In this document: positions 1 through 24,700 of the stretch, piece after piece
How the letters are laid out: every line of letters begins with the position of its first letter
Numbering within the stretch: position 1 is the stretch's first letter
Origin: Monarcha castaneiventris obscurior
Taxonomy: Eukaryota; Chordata; Aves; Passeriformes; Monarchidae
DNA length: 64,000 bases
Assembly: GCA_026261815.1 (NCBI GenBank)
Contig: JAMPIT010000417.1
Span: 4,869,501 to 4,933,500, forward strand
Reading direction: 5' to 3'
Notes under the pieces: model-generated
Seen by the model: only the letters and a program-made list of their open reading frames with translations
The model's database searches: none
What the model was told of the DNA's origin: nothing
Translations under genes and position numbers: made by a program

Positions 1-1695
<1,695 letters not shown>

Positions 1696-1736
1696 AGCTT
1701 CCCGTTCTTACCGAACCAGCGCAACAAAAACCCAAA

Positions 1737-1777
1737 GGCTCTTTTAAGAGCCACCCACTTCATCTTTAAAAGAGCTG
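1737..1777 (+). terminator. Histone 3' stem-loop and downstream element, H4 left copy
   Basis: GGCTCTTTTAAGAGCC (1737-1752) is the 6-bp stem and 4-nt loop bound by SLBP. AAAAGAGCTG (1768-1777) is the purine-rich histone downstream element that pairs with U7 snRNA. It replaces a poly(A) signal. Confidence 0.97.
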
Positions 1778-2461
1778 TGTTGCTGTGTTACAGTATGCGT
1801 TCTGTTTTTACCTTTCGTTTTTTTTGTTTGCCACTGCAATCTTTCCTGCTTTTCGGGCATGTCAGGCTGCTGTTCTCCAGCGGCCTTTTTGTGGGAGGAA
1901 AGGATCCCAACAAGACCCATGCAGGGAGGGAGATTAAAGTCTATTATTCTCTAAGTAAATAAAGATTAACTGTGATATGCTTAAATTCTCTACAACAAGA
2001 GATCGCACTATATTCATTAACGCATTGCCGCTCGTGTCTGAGAGTGGGAACTGGACAGTTAACTCCAGGGCCTACAGTAGCACTGCGGAGGAGGCTCTTC
2101 ACCCCTCCGGGCTCCGGTGGCGGCCGCGGTAACGCGGGCCCGCGTCCAGGCAGGGGTTAAGCGCCCGCGCCATTTCCAAAAGCCCGCGCGGGCGGCGATT
2201 GGCTCCGGGACCTTCCGCGCCCGGCGCAGCCCGCGCTCCCCTCCTCCCGCGCTCGTCCCAGGGCAGCACAGGGAACAAACCTCCGACCGATCCCGGCCCG
2301 GGAGTAAAACGCAGACTGCCCGGCCGTGCCTGAGCGCTCCGGCAGAACCGGAGAACCCGGCCAGGGCTGGTTACAGGAAACACACTCCAAACCACACACG
2401 CACCCAGAGACAAACACAGGCGCCCACCCCATCCCTCCCCCCCGGCACCCGCTCCGCAGCA

Positions 2462-2505
2462 TTTCAAGCTCTTCCTCGAGGCTGTGGGTGGCTCTGAAAA
2501 GAGCC
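2462..2505 (-). terminator. Histone 3' stem-loop and downstream element, H2A left copy
   Basis: On the minus strand GGCTCTTTTCAGAGCC (2490-2505) has loop TTTC, the variant found at all six H2A genes here. The downstream element AAGAGCTTGAAA is at 2462-2473. Confidence 0.97.
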
Positions 2506-2549
2506 TTTGGGTTTTGCTGTTGGGCTCGGGACGCTTCCCTCGCCTGGGT

Positions 2550-4120
<1,571 letters not shown>

Positions 4121-4123
4121 ACA

Positions 4124-4182
4124 CCAATGAAACTCAGCACGTACCCGTCTGCCTATCAGAGACGGCACCAGGGCTATAAATA
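4124..4182 (+). promoter_or_regulatory. H3 promoter in palindrome spacer
   Basis: CCAAT at 4124-4128 and CTATAAATA at 4174-4182, about 70 bp upstream of the ATG. The surroundings are AT-rich, unlike the long CpG islands upstream of the other three H3 genes. Confidence 0.85.
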
Positions 4183-4183
4183 G

Positions 4184-4660
<477 letters not shown>

Positions 4661-4712
4661 GCCTTCTCAAAACATTCCCATCTACTTTTAAAAGTTTTTA
4701 AACAAACCCAAA

Positions 4713-4753
4713 GGCTCTTTTAAGAGCCACTCCATCCGCAATAAAAGGAGCTG
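4713..4753 (+). terminator. Histone 3' stem-loop and downstream element, spacer H3
   Basis: GGCTCTTTTAAGAGCC at 4713-4728, 52 nt after the stop. The downstream element AAAAGGAGCTG (to 4753) has one extra G compared with the usual AAAAGAGCTG. Confidence 0.95.
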
Positions 4754-4754
4754 C

Positions 4755-5930
<1,176 letters not shown>

Positions 5931-5974
5931 ACCCAGGCGAGGGAAGCGTCCCGAGCCCAACAGCAAAACCCAAA

Positions 5975-6018
5975 GGCTCTTTTCAGAGCCACCCACAGCC
6001 TCGAGGAAGAGCTTGAAA
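5975..6018 (+). terminator. Histone 3' stem-loop and downstream element, H2A right copy
   Basis: GGCTCTTTTCAGAGCC at 5975-5990 and AAGAGCTTGAAA at 6007-6018, mirroring the left copy. Confidence 0.97.
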
Positions 6019-6702
6019 TGCTGCGGAGCGGGTGCCGGGGGGGAGGGATGGGGTGGGCGCCTGTGTTTGTCTCTGGGTGCGTGTGTGGTTTGGAGTGTGT
6101 TTCCTGTAACCAGCCCTGGCCGGGTTCTCCGGTTCTGCCGGAGCGCTCAGGCACGGCCGGGCAGTCTGCGTTTTACTCCCGGGCCGGGATCGGTCGGAGG
6201 TTTGTTCCCTGTGCTGCCCTGGGACGAGCGCGGGAGGAGGGGAGCGCGGGCTGCGCCGGGCGCGGAAGGTCCCGGAGCCAATCGCCGCCCGCGCGGGCTT
6301 TTGGAAATGGCGCGGGCGCTTAACCCCTGCCTGGACGCGGGCCCGCGTTACCGCGGCCGCCACCGGAGCCCGGAGGGGTGAAGAGCCTCCTCCGCAGTGC
6401 TACTGTAGGCCCTGGAGTTAACTGTCCAGTTCCCACTCTCAGACACGAGCGGCAATGCGTTAATGAATATAGTGCGATCTCTTGTTGTAGAGAATTTAAG
6501 CATATCACAGTTAATCTTTATTTACTTAGAGAATAATAGACTTTAATCTCCCTCCCTGCATGGGTCTTGTTGGGATCCTTTCCTCCCACAAAAAGGCCGC
6601 TGGAGAACAGCAGCCTGACATGCCCGAAAAGCAGGAAAGATTGCAGTGGCAAACAAAAAAAACGAAAGGTAAAAACAGAACGCATACTGTAACACAGCAA
6701 CA

Positions 6703-6744
6703 CAGCTCTTTTAAAAGATGAAGTGGGTGGCTCTTAAAAGAGCC
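6703..6744 (-). terminator. Histone 3' stem-loop and downstream element, H4 right copy
   Basis: Stem-loop at 6729-6744 and downstream element AAAAGAGCTG on the minus strand at 6703-6712. The spacer between them is one base longer than in the left copy, the only indel seen between the arms. Confidence 0.97.
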
Positions 6745-6785
6745 TTTGGGTTTTTGTTGCGCTGGTTCGGGAAGAACGGGAAGCT

Positions 6786-12884
<6,099 letters not shown>

Positions 12885-13215
12885 CTCATAGAATCACAGA
12901 ATTACCAGGTTGGAAGAGACCTTCAAGATCATCGAGTCCAACCTCTGCCCTAACACCTTAACTAAACTAAACCATGGCACCGAGTGCCACATCCAATCTC
13001 TTTTTAAACACGTCCAGGGATGGTGATTCCACCACCTCCCCAGGTAAACCATTCCAATACTTTATCACTCTTTCTGTAAAAAAGTTTCTCCTAATATCCA
13101 ACCTATATTTCCCTTGGCGCAACTTAAGACTGTGTCCTCTTGTTCTGTCATTTACTCAGATGGAGGTAAAACTCCCACTTCTGCCTTTTAGGTAATCCTT
13201 CACCACATTTTTTAT
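12885..13215 (-). mobile_element. CR1 LINE 3' fragment
   Basis: The plus strand starts with ATAGAATCACAGAAT...GGTTGGAAGAGACC and continues with text typical of the reverse complement of an avian CR1 3' region (ending near a 'tgtcctcttgttctgtc' segment). The element is thus a truncated 3' end on the minus strand. CR1 is the commonest avian retrotransposon. No intact ORF remains. Confidence 0.9.
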
Positions 13216-15670
13216 TTGCCTGTGTACATCTATTCATTCTTTTTTAACTATCTGCTCTGACTGCAGAGCAGCTCTTTTTAAAACTGCCAAATACACCTTA
13301 ACTTTCCACAATATTGTTACTGCATTTATTTCTTTCTCATAAAGAAGAATATATGTTCCAAGTAGCAATTCTACATCACTAAACTTGGTTTATGTCTTTC
13401 CTACAAAACCATAAAAAAAAAAAGATCATAGTTTCTCTGCCGTGAAATTTCTGAAGTTACTTCAGTTTAAGTTACTCGATTGTAACTAGAGACCCATATA
13501 TACTTAGTAGCCCTTTTTGGAAATGGGGACAGGGTAGCAACTGCCAGGAAAAAATCCAGGCAGAAAACTGGGATAGTGGCCATTAACCACCTCAATTTTG
13601 CCACCAACAAATATGAATGAACACTCTGTGAAGGCACAAATGAGAGCTGGAATATTTACATTTTCTCCAGTGAAAAAATTACCCCACTGAAGTAAATGTG
13701 TTCAAAATAACAAGAATAAGCAACAATGAATTTTTCATTTTGCTGACATGTCACTCATGGTCTGTGCTTTTCCTCTGTCTATATGCAATGAAGTCTCTAG
13801 GCAACTGCTAAATTTCATATCTTCCCAGCAGTTGCTACCTTGTTACACTTATGCAGTCAAATCAGTGGAAAGGTTCATTCACTCATTTACATATACAGGA
13901 TAAAGTCTTCAAAACATTTTACTTTCATTTGGCACTTTCTGAAGGTATAGCTGTAATACCTACAACCACTCCAATTTGTTTAATCCCTGTATCCTTACTT
14001 GGGCAGGATTGCCAAACAGAACCTTGAAAGTCACGATTTGATTAGTTCTTCTCTCAATTATTTTCCCCTTAAAGCATTACAGAATGCAGGTGCAGTTTTA
14101 CTGCAACCTCTTTTTTTTGGTATTTTATACTTATGGGGCGGTGGTCACAATTTTTCCCTTCATTGCATTTATTCATAGTTTCACATTCCCTGAAACACAA
14201 TCTTGCAGCAAATGTAAAAATATCTCTCATCTTATATATATTTTAGTATTTACAAAACAGCCATTGTAAGGAAACCATGACATAGAAATAAAATTACATT
14301 TCCCTAAAACTGCCTATTCATACAATCTGAATTCCTGGTTGCTAATATGTACTTAAATACTGTATTCATGTTATATGTTACATCAGGTAATGCTGAAGGG
14401 CTGGCTGTGGTGTAGTCTTTGTGATTCTTAAATAACTACAAAAGGCAACGGATAACACGCTTTTTTCATAATCAGTTACAGATTAATGAAATATTATTCC
14501 AGAGCTCTGCTCTGTTCAGCATATTACAACATCTTCCACCAGATATCAGTATTGATTGACTCCTTCCTGGTCCTTTAGGAATGACCTATGGCCTACCTCT
14601 CCCCTTGTTAAAACCCAGGTTATCACAAAGTGCTCTAGTTTTTATCATAAAAGCATTTCCTTATTTCAGTGATTGCTGTAAAATGCATAAGTAATAATTA
14701 GGTGGGTTTTATTTAGAGTGGGAAGAGGATTCAGAATTCAGAGGCTTTAGCTAAACCTTTGTGTAGCCATATTCTGTGAGATACATTAAAAAAAACAAAC
14801 AGTACTATGGTTTAAAATTCTACTACTTTTAGAGAAAATACATAACAAGATAATACTTTTCGGGAACTAAGAGCATAATTACTAAACTATGATGCTAGTC
14901 CTTGCAAATCTAAAATTACCAGAGACAAAGATAACTTCCATAAACAACAGAAGTTTAGGAGATTGCTTTCTTTTACAAAGCTGCAGTTCTGTATCGTAAG
15001 GTATCAAATGACTATTTACTTCAAAAAAAAAACGGAACATGAAAAGCAAATAGCTTGATTTACTTAATAATTGGTAGAAAAATTCATATAGGAAACAAAC
15101 AAAATAAAACACCCCACATAGGGCAGCAGGGTAACTTTGCCTCCCTTGTACTGAAATTCCAGGAAGACAAAATAAACCAACTGTACGTTCATATATCTCC
15201 AGATAATAACAAATTGCTTCTGTTTCTATAAAAAATGCAGTAGGAGGTTGTATGAGACACTATTTCACTAGACTTTAGCGTTTTAGGAGGTAAAACACAT
15301 GGTCAAAGGAACCGGTTCTTAATCCATATTCAGAGCTGAAAAAGGAGTTTGTGTTACTTCCTCCTCTTCAAAATCAATTTAAACTGTCAAAATAGCTTTA
15401 ATTCGTCAGATTTCAACTTTGACCCCAAGAAAACCCTCTAAAGAATCAAACTGAGTTGTTGCTGTAGCATTTATGCCAAAAGGAAATTTTTAATTTGCAA
15501 GGAAAAACAAAAGTTTCTCCCTTCAGAGGTCTCTCCAGCAGCAGCACACAGGATTTATCGCCTCTCCTTTAACTCAAATCGCGTGTTTGCCGCAGGAAAC
15601 TCTCCCGAACGCAAGTACCTGCTCTTCTCCCCCCTCACCGAGGAAACCGGGCGATTTGGTGGCAGAAATT
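13216..15670. other. Intergenic spacer upstream of first H1
   Basis: AT-rich, no recognisable gene or repeat. GC content rises from about 15580 into the H1 promoter. Confidence 0.6.
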
Positions 15671-15676
15671 CCGAGG

Positions 15677-15795
15677 AAAACACACTTTTGTTAGTCCAAA
15701 GAAACACAAATCGAGCACACCGAAGGGCTCCCCGGCCGTGCAGCGGGGCGGGCTCTGCAAGCCACCAATCACCGCGCGGCTCCGCTCTAAAAATA
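15677..15795 (+). promoter_or_regulatory. H1 promoter (first H1)
   Basis: Shows the expected order for a vertebrate H1 promoter: AAACACA (H1 box) at 15702-15708 with a second AAACACA near 15678-15684, a GC-rich stretch at about 15735-15755, CCAAT at 15765-15769, and TCTAAAAATA as TATA box at 15786-15795, about 60 bp before the ATG. Confidence 0.85.
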
Positions 15796-15856
15796 CGAGC
15801 ATCTGACCCGGGCCAGCCCAATTGTGTTCGCCCGCTCCGCCGAGGAAGTCGCCGCG

Positions 15857-16516
15857 ATGTCCGAGACCGCTCCCGCCGCCGCCCCCGATGCGCCCGCGCC
15901 CGGCGCCAAGGCCGCCGCCAAGAAGCCGAAGAAGGCGGCGAGCGGCTCCAAAGCCCGCAAGCCCGCGGGCCCCAGCGTCACCGAGCTGATCACCAAGGCC
16001 GTGTCCGCCTCCAAGGAGCGCAAGGGGCTCTCGCTCGCCGCGCTCAAGAAGGCGCTGGCCGCCGGCGGCTACGATGTGGAGAAGAACAACAGCCGCATCA
16101 AGCTGGGGCTCAAGAGCCTCGTCAGCAAGGGCACCCTGGTGCAGACCAAGGGCACCGGCGCCTCCGGCTCCTTCCGTCTCAACAAGAAGCCGGGGGAAGT
16201 AAAAGAAAAAGCCCCCAAGAAAAGGGCGCCCGCAGCCAAGCCCAAGAAGCCGGCGGCTAAGAAGCCCGCCAGCGCCGCCAAGAAGCCCAAGAAAGCAGCG
16301 GCGGTGAAGAAGAGCCCCAAGAAGGCCAAGAAGCCGGCAGCCGCAGCGGCCAAGAAAGCAGCCAAGAGCCCCAAGAAAGCAGCGAAGGCAGGCCGCCCCA
16401 AGAAGGCCGCGAAGAGCCCGGCTAAGGCGAAAGCGGTGAAGCCCAAAGCAGCCAAACCCAAGGCAGCCAAACCCAAAGCGGCCAAGGCAAAGAAGGCGGC
16501 GCCCAAAAAGAAGTAA
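15857..16516 (+). CDS. H1: Linker histone H1 (first copy)
   Basis: 219-aa linker histone that binds nucleosome dyad and linker DNA. A short acidic/Ala-Pro N-terminus ([13 protein letters not shown]) leads to a winged-helix globular domain at about residues 36-110 ([20 protein letters not shown] ... [11 protein letters not shown]). A Lys/Ala/Pro C-terminal tail follows with three SPxK CDK-type sites (SPKK, SPKK, SPAK) and repeated PKAAK units. The start is the ATG at 15857, matching the family N-terminus. Its tail-side neighbour is H2A at 17508, reading toward it. The protein differs at many tail positions from the H1 genes at 34434 and 54553, unlike the near-invariant core histones. The specific avian H1 subtype cannot be named. 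Confidence 0.97.
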   Translation: MSETAPAAAPDAPAPGAKAAAKKPKKAASGSKARKPAGPSVTELITKAVSASKERKGLSLAALKKALAAGGYDVEKNNSRIKLGLKSLVSKGTLVQTKGTGASGSFRLNKKPGEVKEKAPKKRAPAAKPKKPAAKKPASAAKKPKKAAAVKKSPKKAKKPAAAAAKKAAKSPKKAAKAGRPKKAAKSPAKAKAVKPKAAKPKAAKPKAAKAKKAAPKKK

Positions 16517-16559
16517 ATTGTATCCGAAGAGTTCTACTCTACCTACTTTGTTATCCAAC

Positions 16560-16602
16560 GGCTCTTTTAAGAGCCACCCACACTTTCCCTAAAGGAGCTG
16601 AT
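16560..16602 (+). terminator. Histone 3' stem-loop and downstream element, first H1
   Basis: GGCTCTTTTAAGAGCC at 16560-16575. The flank CAACG replaces the usual CCCAAA, as at the other H1 genes. TAAAGGAGCTGATG (to 16602) is the downstream element. Confidence 0.95.
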
Positions 16603-17423
16603 GCACCGAGGTCGTCTGTAACCTGCAGCAAGGATCGGGTAATTCGTAAGTCGTCAAGAGGTCAATCGTGTTTTGTATTTTTTGTTCCCTAGGATTACCG
16701 AAAGAAATACTAATGAGCGCGGTATAGCGCGGCGGCTTTAGGGAAGTGTAGACTATTTTCTTCCTCCGAGTGATTACTTTGACTACCAGGAAACAATGTT
16801 TTATAATGATTTGATAAAAAACCTGATGTATGTTTTTTTAAAGATTATATTTTGTAACAAAATAATGCAAATGCCAGGCACGCTACTACTGAGCCATGTC
16901 TAATCTATTGTATTATTTCTCTTAAGGTATCTCCGTTAAATGCCTTTGTCTGTTTGGGGGGAGGAGGGGAGGGTTTCTTTACTGACACAAAAATGGCCCT
17001 GAGTTCTCCCTATCCTTTTGTTCCCGATGAGAAAAAAGAGCTTTAAGTCTTGAAAAAGCCCGCCTAGCCCAAGGATTGGCCAGCGGAAGTCCCCGCCCGC
17101 TTCCCTTCCCCCTCCCATTCCCCGAAGACGATTACGCCTCTTGTCTTTGGAACTGTATCAGCCACTCGGAAAAGAAAGGCGGAAAAGCGGGGAGGGACGG
17201 GCACTCTCACCGAATTCTGTTCCTATGTTCTCCGACATAAGAACTAAACGGAAAGTATTCCATACCAGGAAGAAATTGTATGGGGGAGAGGACGTTTTGG
17301 CACGATATGTTAGCGAAAATATGGAAAGCGTTGCTACTATATGCAAGCCAAAATAAAAAAATAAGATAAGACACGAGTTGAGTAATTAATACAAAATGAC
17401 CTTAACTGTTGTTTGGAGAACTC
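16603..17423. other. Spacer between H1 and H2A, with promoter-like GC segment
   Basis: Mostly AT-rich, but 17050-17200 is GC-rich with an ATTGG motif (about 17074-17078) and GC boxes. Just before it AAAAAAGAGCTTTAAG (about 17032-17047) resembles a histone downstream element without a stem-loop. No histone coding remnant was seen, so its meaning is open. Confidence 0.4.
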
Positions 17424-17462
17424 AGCTCTCTTAGGATCTTGTGGGTGGCTCTGAAAAGAGCC
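17424..17462 (-). terminator. Histone 3' stem-loop and downstream element, third H2A
   Basis: GGCTCTTTTCAGAGCC on the minus strand at 17447-17462. The downstream element AAGAGAGCTGAG (about 17421-17432) is less canonical than at other H2A genes. Confidence 0.93.
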
Positions 17463-17507
17463 TTTGGGTTTCTGTAGAAGAGGAAATGCGCCACTTATCC
17501 TTTGGGT

Positions 17508-18634
<1,127 letters not shown>

Positions 18635-18664
18635 ATACCTGCTCCAAAAACCGCTTAACCCAAA

Positions 18665-18705
18665 GGCTCTTTTAAGAGCCACCCACTTTTTCAATAAAAG
18701 AGCTG
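18665..18705 (+). terminator. Histone 3' stem-loop and downstream element, first H2B
   Basis: GGCTCTTTTAAGAGCC at 18665-18680 and AAAAGAGCTG at 18696-18705. Confidence 0.97.
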
Positions 18706-21700
18706 TACAATCAAGTAAGAAATAACACTTAATTTATCTTTTTAGAATCTTATTTTTTAAGTGGCATTTTTTTGTTTAGTTTTTTTTTGGGGGAGGGGGG
18801 TGGTTAGGTCTTGCATTCAACTTGGGGGTTAATTTGATAAAATGCTGGTCTCCACTTTATTGTGTGAATGAACAATCGGTAGCTGCAGTAGAACTGTAAC
18901 TAAGGTGTTTTCAGTCGGCAGGGGGTGTTGGTGGGTTTTTCTTTTCTGATGTTGGTTTTCCTTAAGTTATGGTTTTCACAATTTTCAGTGTCGTGTTGTA
19001 TTTGAGTAAGACCTTACCGTTTTAAGTTTTCACGTTATAAATATGTTGCAAACTGAAAGATAGAAATCTTTCTGGGTTATTCTAGTCAGGAGGGAATCGA
19101 AATTATTACTAATGGATCTTCATCCATGTGCAGCCCTGCTATAGTAAGATCTACCACTTGATGTTGTTCAGTGTTTGGGGCTTTTGGGGTTTGGTGTTTT
19201 TGTAGCAGAAATGAGAGGTGAGTGCAGTGCACTCTACTCGAAAAGAATTTATGTAGCAACAAATGACATTTATCTTAAGCTCTTATCAATAGCCCAGTGA
19301 TCAATACAACTCAGAAGGACTTTCTAAAATTTCTATTATCTTCACCATTTGTCCTAATAATTCTATTGTTCGTGTGGGGGTTTTTTGTTATAGTATCTTG
19401 CCTAGCTTCTCCCTGTGACTGCTTTAGGTTTCCAATGTAACTAAGAAAACACGTGAAAATTAATTTTTTTTTTACATTTCTGTCCTTTCTGCATTTATCT
19501 GTCACTAATTGTATTAAAACTCTGAAATATTAAGGAGCTAAACGCTCTGGGCTGGCTTTGTGAGCTATCAGAGTTTATTAAAAAGCTGCTAATTAGGCCC
19601 AAACTGCAGGCTTTCTGAGTCACTCCATCACGTTCTTGGATAATTACATGATACCATAGATGCAGATTAAAGCCATTATCACTTTCAAACTGGATCAGAA
19701 TAATCCTGAATTGTAAGTATATATTGTGAACTTCTGAACATAACGTATAGAGGGACCACAAAATCACAAAAGTGAACTTTTTAGTACTGACTTGCACGTT
19801 GTTTGGTAGTACAGGTAATGACACAGGCACTGGGTCTCTCATAAATCTGCCACCTATTACCTAATAAAAGTTAATTTCAGTTTGAAGGCTCATGGGGACT
19901 TCTCAGATTGGATTTCAGATATCCAGCGGGAAGAGGCTCTCTCCATACTCTTCTTCATCAGCTTGAAATGGTGTTTTGATATCTCTCCAAGTACTTTAGT
20001 GCAAACTCTGAAACAGGTTGCTTATTCTGGGCATCTGTCTATGTCTAATACCTTAAAAGATTAATAAACGATGGTATATTCCATTCTCTAGGCTTTTTAA
20101 GGTGTACCTGGTTCACTAGAAAAGCACAAAGAAGTGCTCATATTTTGACAGTGAAGGTGGTCACCAGAACCATTGGTCGGTGGCTATTCTGCATAATCAG
20201 TCACATAAAAATACCCCAGTTCAAACTACAGCTCTCAGGGGCCAGCCCTGTTGCCTGATTTGAAATAAGAGCTCAGTGATGTCCTTTGGCCTCCCAGCTC
20301 ATAAGTGTTCATTTTGCCTTTCCTGTCTCTGTGTGCTCCGTGTTGCACACACTTCATTAAATTCTCCGTGTTGCACACACTTCATTAACAGCTGTCACAG
20401 AAATTGGGAAGATTTTAATAGATTGTTTCAGTGTGTGAAATTTTGTAGGCCCATAAAACTCTTTACTCAACAGAAAACAAAATGTTGCTGATTGCTTCTT
20501 TCAATTTCAGTATGAATGATGAGGCTGTAATGTTAGGGGGCTGTAATGTGAACAATGCACTTGATATCCCATATGATTGTAACACAACTTATTTTTCTAA
20601 CAGTGCTGAGAACAAAGTCTCTGAATGAACAAAGAGCTACTACCGTGGAATCTTTTTTGAACTTGTTCTTTTCACCAGAGGTAAAAGTAGTAGGATTTAA
20701 GCTGAATAAAAATAACAAAATTTCATGCCACAATGGGATGAACATTTAAAACCACTAGTGCAAATTGTAAGAATATAAAATCATATGACAGCTTATTCTT
20801 CTGTCATTCACATTCTTTACTGCTCTTTCTTATTTATTTCAGAGTAGTGCTCTTTGTATTCTTAAAGACACCCTACCCAGGATGCCATCACCCAGCACCA
20901 GTAAGATGGCAGTGTTCAAATACATTATGCTGGTAGAGCAGGTGATTTTGCTGCTAGTACCTAGACCATGAAGGAAACAAGCAGATGCCACCTCAGACAG
21001 TTTTCCTGCCCTGGGTTCTTCCTTGAAGATGAGTTTCCAATCTACTAAGTGAGTAGTTTCTTTATCCAACATGCAGAGCAGACAGAGCTGGGTGCCTCCA
21101 AAGAGGAGCTGCCTACACCTGATCACAACCCAAGTTATATCTGTGCCACCCATCACCCAAGCCCCAAATCCGTTTGTTTAATTCTTGGTGGTGGTCCCTT
21201 GATGTCGTACTGGGTTTTTTTGGTCACTGGGCTGGCCACTTCTGAAGTTATCTCATTCTCAGGATTGTTTCCTTGGTCCATCTCCATTCTGCTTCTGTAT
21301 TGACAGTTTCAGCTTGTTCTGTGTCTGTGGCATTAGTTTTGTCAAAAAGTTTACACTCTCATCAGCTTGTGTTGCCCTAGGGCTCCAACTTGATGACCTT
21401 CCAGTGCAAAGCAAAGTTATTAATCCCAATAATTCTCAAAACTGGCAAGTGCCTGAATGCATAATCTTTAAACAGGCCCTTCATGTTTTCTTTTAATCTA
21501 CCCTCCATGTTTACCTTCAAAATACCTCTTGATTCACAGCAACTGAAATATAGGGAATATTTACACTTGTCAATACAAACATTTTTGTTGAAGTATTTTT
21601 TTTTATATCTCAACTTTTTGTATCTCAAATGATCAGAGTGCCATTACAGTTTAGTCCTCTAGTAAATAACCAGCAAAAAAGAATACTGAAGAGCAACACA

Positions 21701-24700
21701 ACCAGTTACAAAAAATTAGCCTGTTTTATTTTTACTGGAATAATAAAGTTAGTATCACCCTTGGAAGGACATATCTCTTCTCTAGATGACCATCCCTGCA
21801 GTAAAATTTATGTTTATTCATCATCATGTCTAGGAAAGAAAACACCCTCTCTTTTTATTTCTGCAAAACTGAAATACAACAGCTGGGCAAACAAATAACT
21901 GTATTCCCTAGTTAACTGACTGAATAGTGAATCAGAAATGAGAAATAGATGCCATGCAGCTGGACCAAAACCTGAACAAATCATAAACTGGCTGTACCAA
22001 TTTTTTGCTACTTCCTGGGGTGATTTTTGTTTGAGGGTTTTAGGTTTTGGGGTTCTTTTTGGTTTGGTTTTTTGGGGTTTTCTTTATGTTTGTTTTGTTT
22101 TTATTAATGAAGTAAAGCAATATCTGCTCATAAACCTGAAAACAATTTTTTTTTTTTTTAATGGCCACAGAATATAATTACCTGACACCCAGGACAAATT
22201 ATTTCAATGTTAGTTTCTCAGAGGCTTTCTTTTCCATTTTAAATAGAAAAGAATTTATTTAAAATAATTATGGTTGCAGGAGAAAGCATTGATTGCAGCT
22301 AGGGAAAAATACACACCTTGATGTAATGTTTTCAGCCAGTGATCAAAATCTACCCAGGTCAGAGGGTAAATGAAAAAAATTAAGACTTCAGGTTCCACAA
22401 ATCTGGTCTTAGGGTTATGCCATTCAGAGAACAGCACAGCTCAAGACATGATACAAATCTCACTGGAGAAGAGGGCTGAAAGTAGATGGGAAGGCAGCTG
22501 GGAACTGCTCCCTTCCCAACTCACACACCTACAAGGAAGGAAGAAGCATTACAATGAGCAGAGGCAGCTCTTTCCTCAAGGACTGGGGTCACAGGACCAG
22601 AGGCCTATGTAGGTGGAAAGGGGGTTTTGGGTTAGGTTTCTTTCATGGCTACAAAGAACTGAACTATTTGACAGCAGCCCTATTGAAGTGGTTGTTCCAA
22701 AAGCATTACTTGTCAAAAACAATAGTAGGTATTAATCACAAATGTTTGTCCTTTCATTTTTTACACTGAAAATCTCAGGAAGCAATTCTGGACATGCTTC
22801 CATTTTACATTGTCAGGAAAATTAATCCACAAACACCAGAGGTTTATGTCCAAAAAAGAGACAGAGGAGTCCTGTTACTTTATTCAAATAAAAGGAGAGG
22901 TCATGGGCACTTCCCATGGAGTCTCTCAAGGATGCAACCTCCTTTTTATCCTAATTTCCTGGCCACATTTCCCTCTCTCTTTCCCCATTGTCTGAGGTAC
23001 TTGAGAGGTACAGACTTCCTGAACTCTCTAGTAAAGACCCCTTTCTAGTGTGTAGCCCCCACCCCCTCTTGTTTTTTTTTCCCTTGTGCCTCTGTTCTTT
23101 TTCTCTAAGTGTAGGGATTTAATGCAGCCTCAAGTGAGTAAAAGTCTGTGTCAATTAGTGGAATTCCTATGGAATTTATGGTTCCTCCCATTGCTTCTTT
23201 CACCTCTTCAGTATCTGGCTTTATCTACAGCAGGCCCACAGTTTGTTTGTAAAGACACCTCCTTCTCATTCCCTTCAACATCTAGAAAATAAGTAGATTG
23301 AGAAGAGTTACAGAACAGATTGGAATTTTAATCACACATAAAATCCACTTTTTTTTTGTACCTGTAATCCTACTTATATTGCATGTAGATTGTTTCACTT
23401 GCAAAGGTCATAGGAAAATGGAAGAAATAATTCCTGAAATAAGAAGAGAGTGCACATATAGAGTTACATCTGAAATCTGGACTTCAGAATGATTAAAGCA
23501 TATTGACCTCCCTTTGGGCAGCATCAGATCTGTGAAGAAATACACACACCTCTGGTGTGACTCTTTCCCTTTTGTAGCAAATAGCAGCCACTGCAACAGT
23601 AAACAATCTGAAAACTCCACATGATCAAGTTATTTTGGTTTTTTTTCCTTATGCTCTTGGGACATAGCAAGGCGTCACTGCCTTTAGTCATCCCAGTTAA
23701 AAAAGAAAACAAAAATTACCACAGGAATGGCACAGCCCCAATCTTTCAACACATCATAATATGTTTTAAACAGAGTTGCCTCTGCCTGTGCTCCAAGCAT
23801 CAGCAGACTGGACCGACTGCACCACAGGCAAACCTGAGTGCCTGGACTCAGCTGAGCTGCCTCAGGAAGCCAAGTTTATCTGAGTCGGTTCCACTCGCTA
23901 CATGCAGGGGCTTTTGAAATCGCTGCTACAAATCCCATAGAAGAGGTGAAATGGTCACACTTCACAGGCATATGTAGCTGCTGGAGTTTTAGCCTTAAGA
24001 GATACTTACACGTCATGCAAAACCTCATAGGATATGTAGGTGTTGTACTTCAAACTTACCATAGCAGCTCACATTTCTCAGCAGGAAATGACACGGTGTA
24101 AAGAACAGGGGGAAACACCAGGGAACTGCAAAAGAGCTGGGATTAAATTGCAGCATTTATCTGAACTGAATAATGTCTACTTTTCTGCTTCACCCTACAG
24201 GCTTGTTTCTTGACAGTGGAAGAGTGAAAAATACTTTAACTGGGGACTGGGGTAAAACTGGAGGTGAAATACCTTTCTTCTGTATTTAAAAATCCAGGGC
24301 CCTGCTCTGCTCTCCCAGAAATTATCTGACCCCTTTCTTTCCCTTCTCCCCGCTGTTCCCAAGGGCCTCTTCCCGTGCAGGGCGTTGGAGGAAGCCTCAG
24401 AGCAGCGTAACCTGATGAGCCCCTAACAACCCCCATTCCCACTGTGCAGTCCTGCTCCATCCCGCGTTACTCCGCCCTTTCCCTCCTCCCAGAGGTGGAT
24501 TAGTCCTTAAATCACCGTCCCTGGCACCGGCGCAGGTAGCAGGAAAATATCTACTTATCATGGCCAGACCAGCAAACCCAAAGTGTTTCTCTGTCGCTGG
24601 AGGAATGATGGTTCCTGCTGGGAATCGTCCCCTCTGTTACTCACCTATCCCCTCTCCCCGCCCCGCTGTATTTAAGCAGCAACGGGATAACTCAGCTTCA

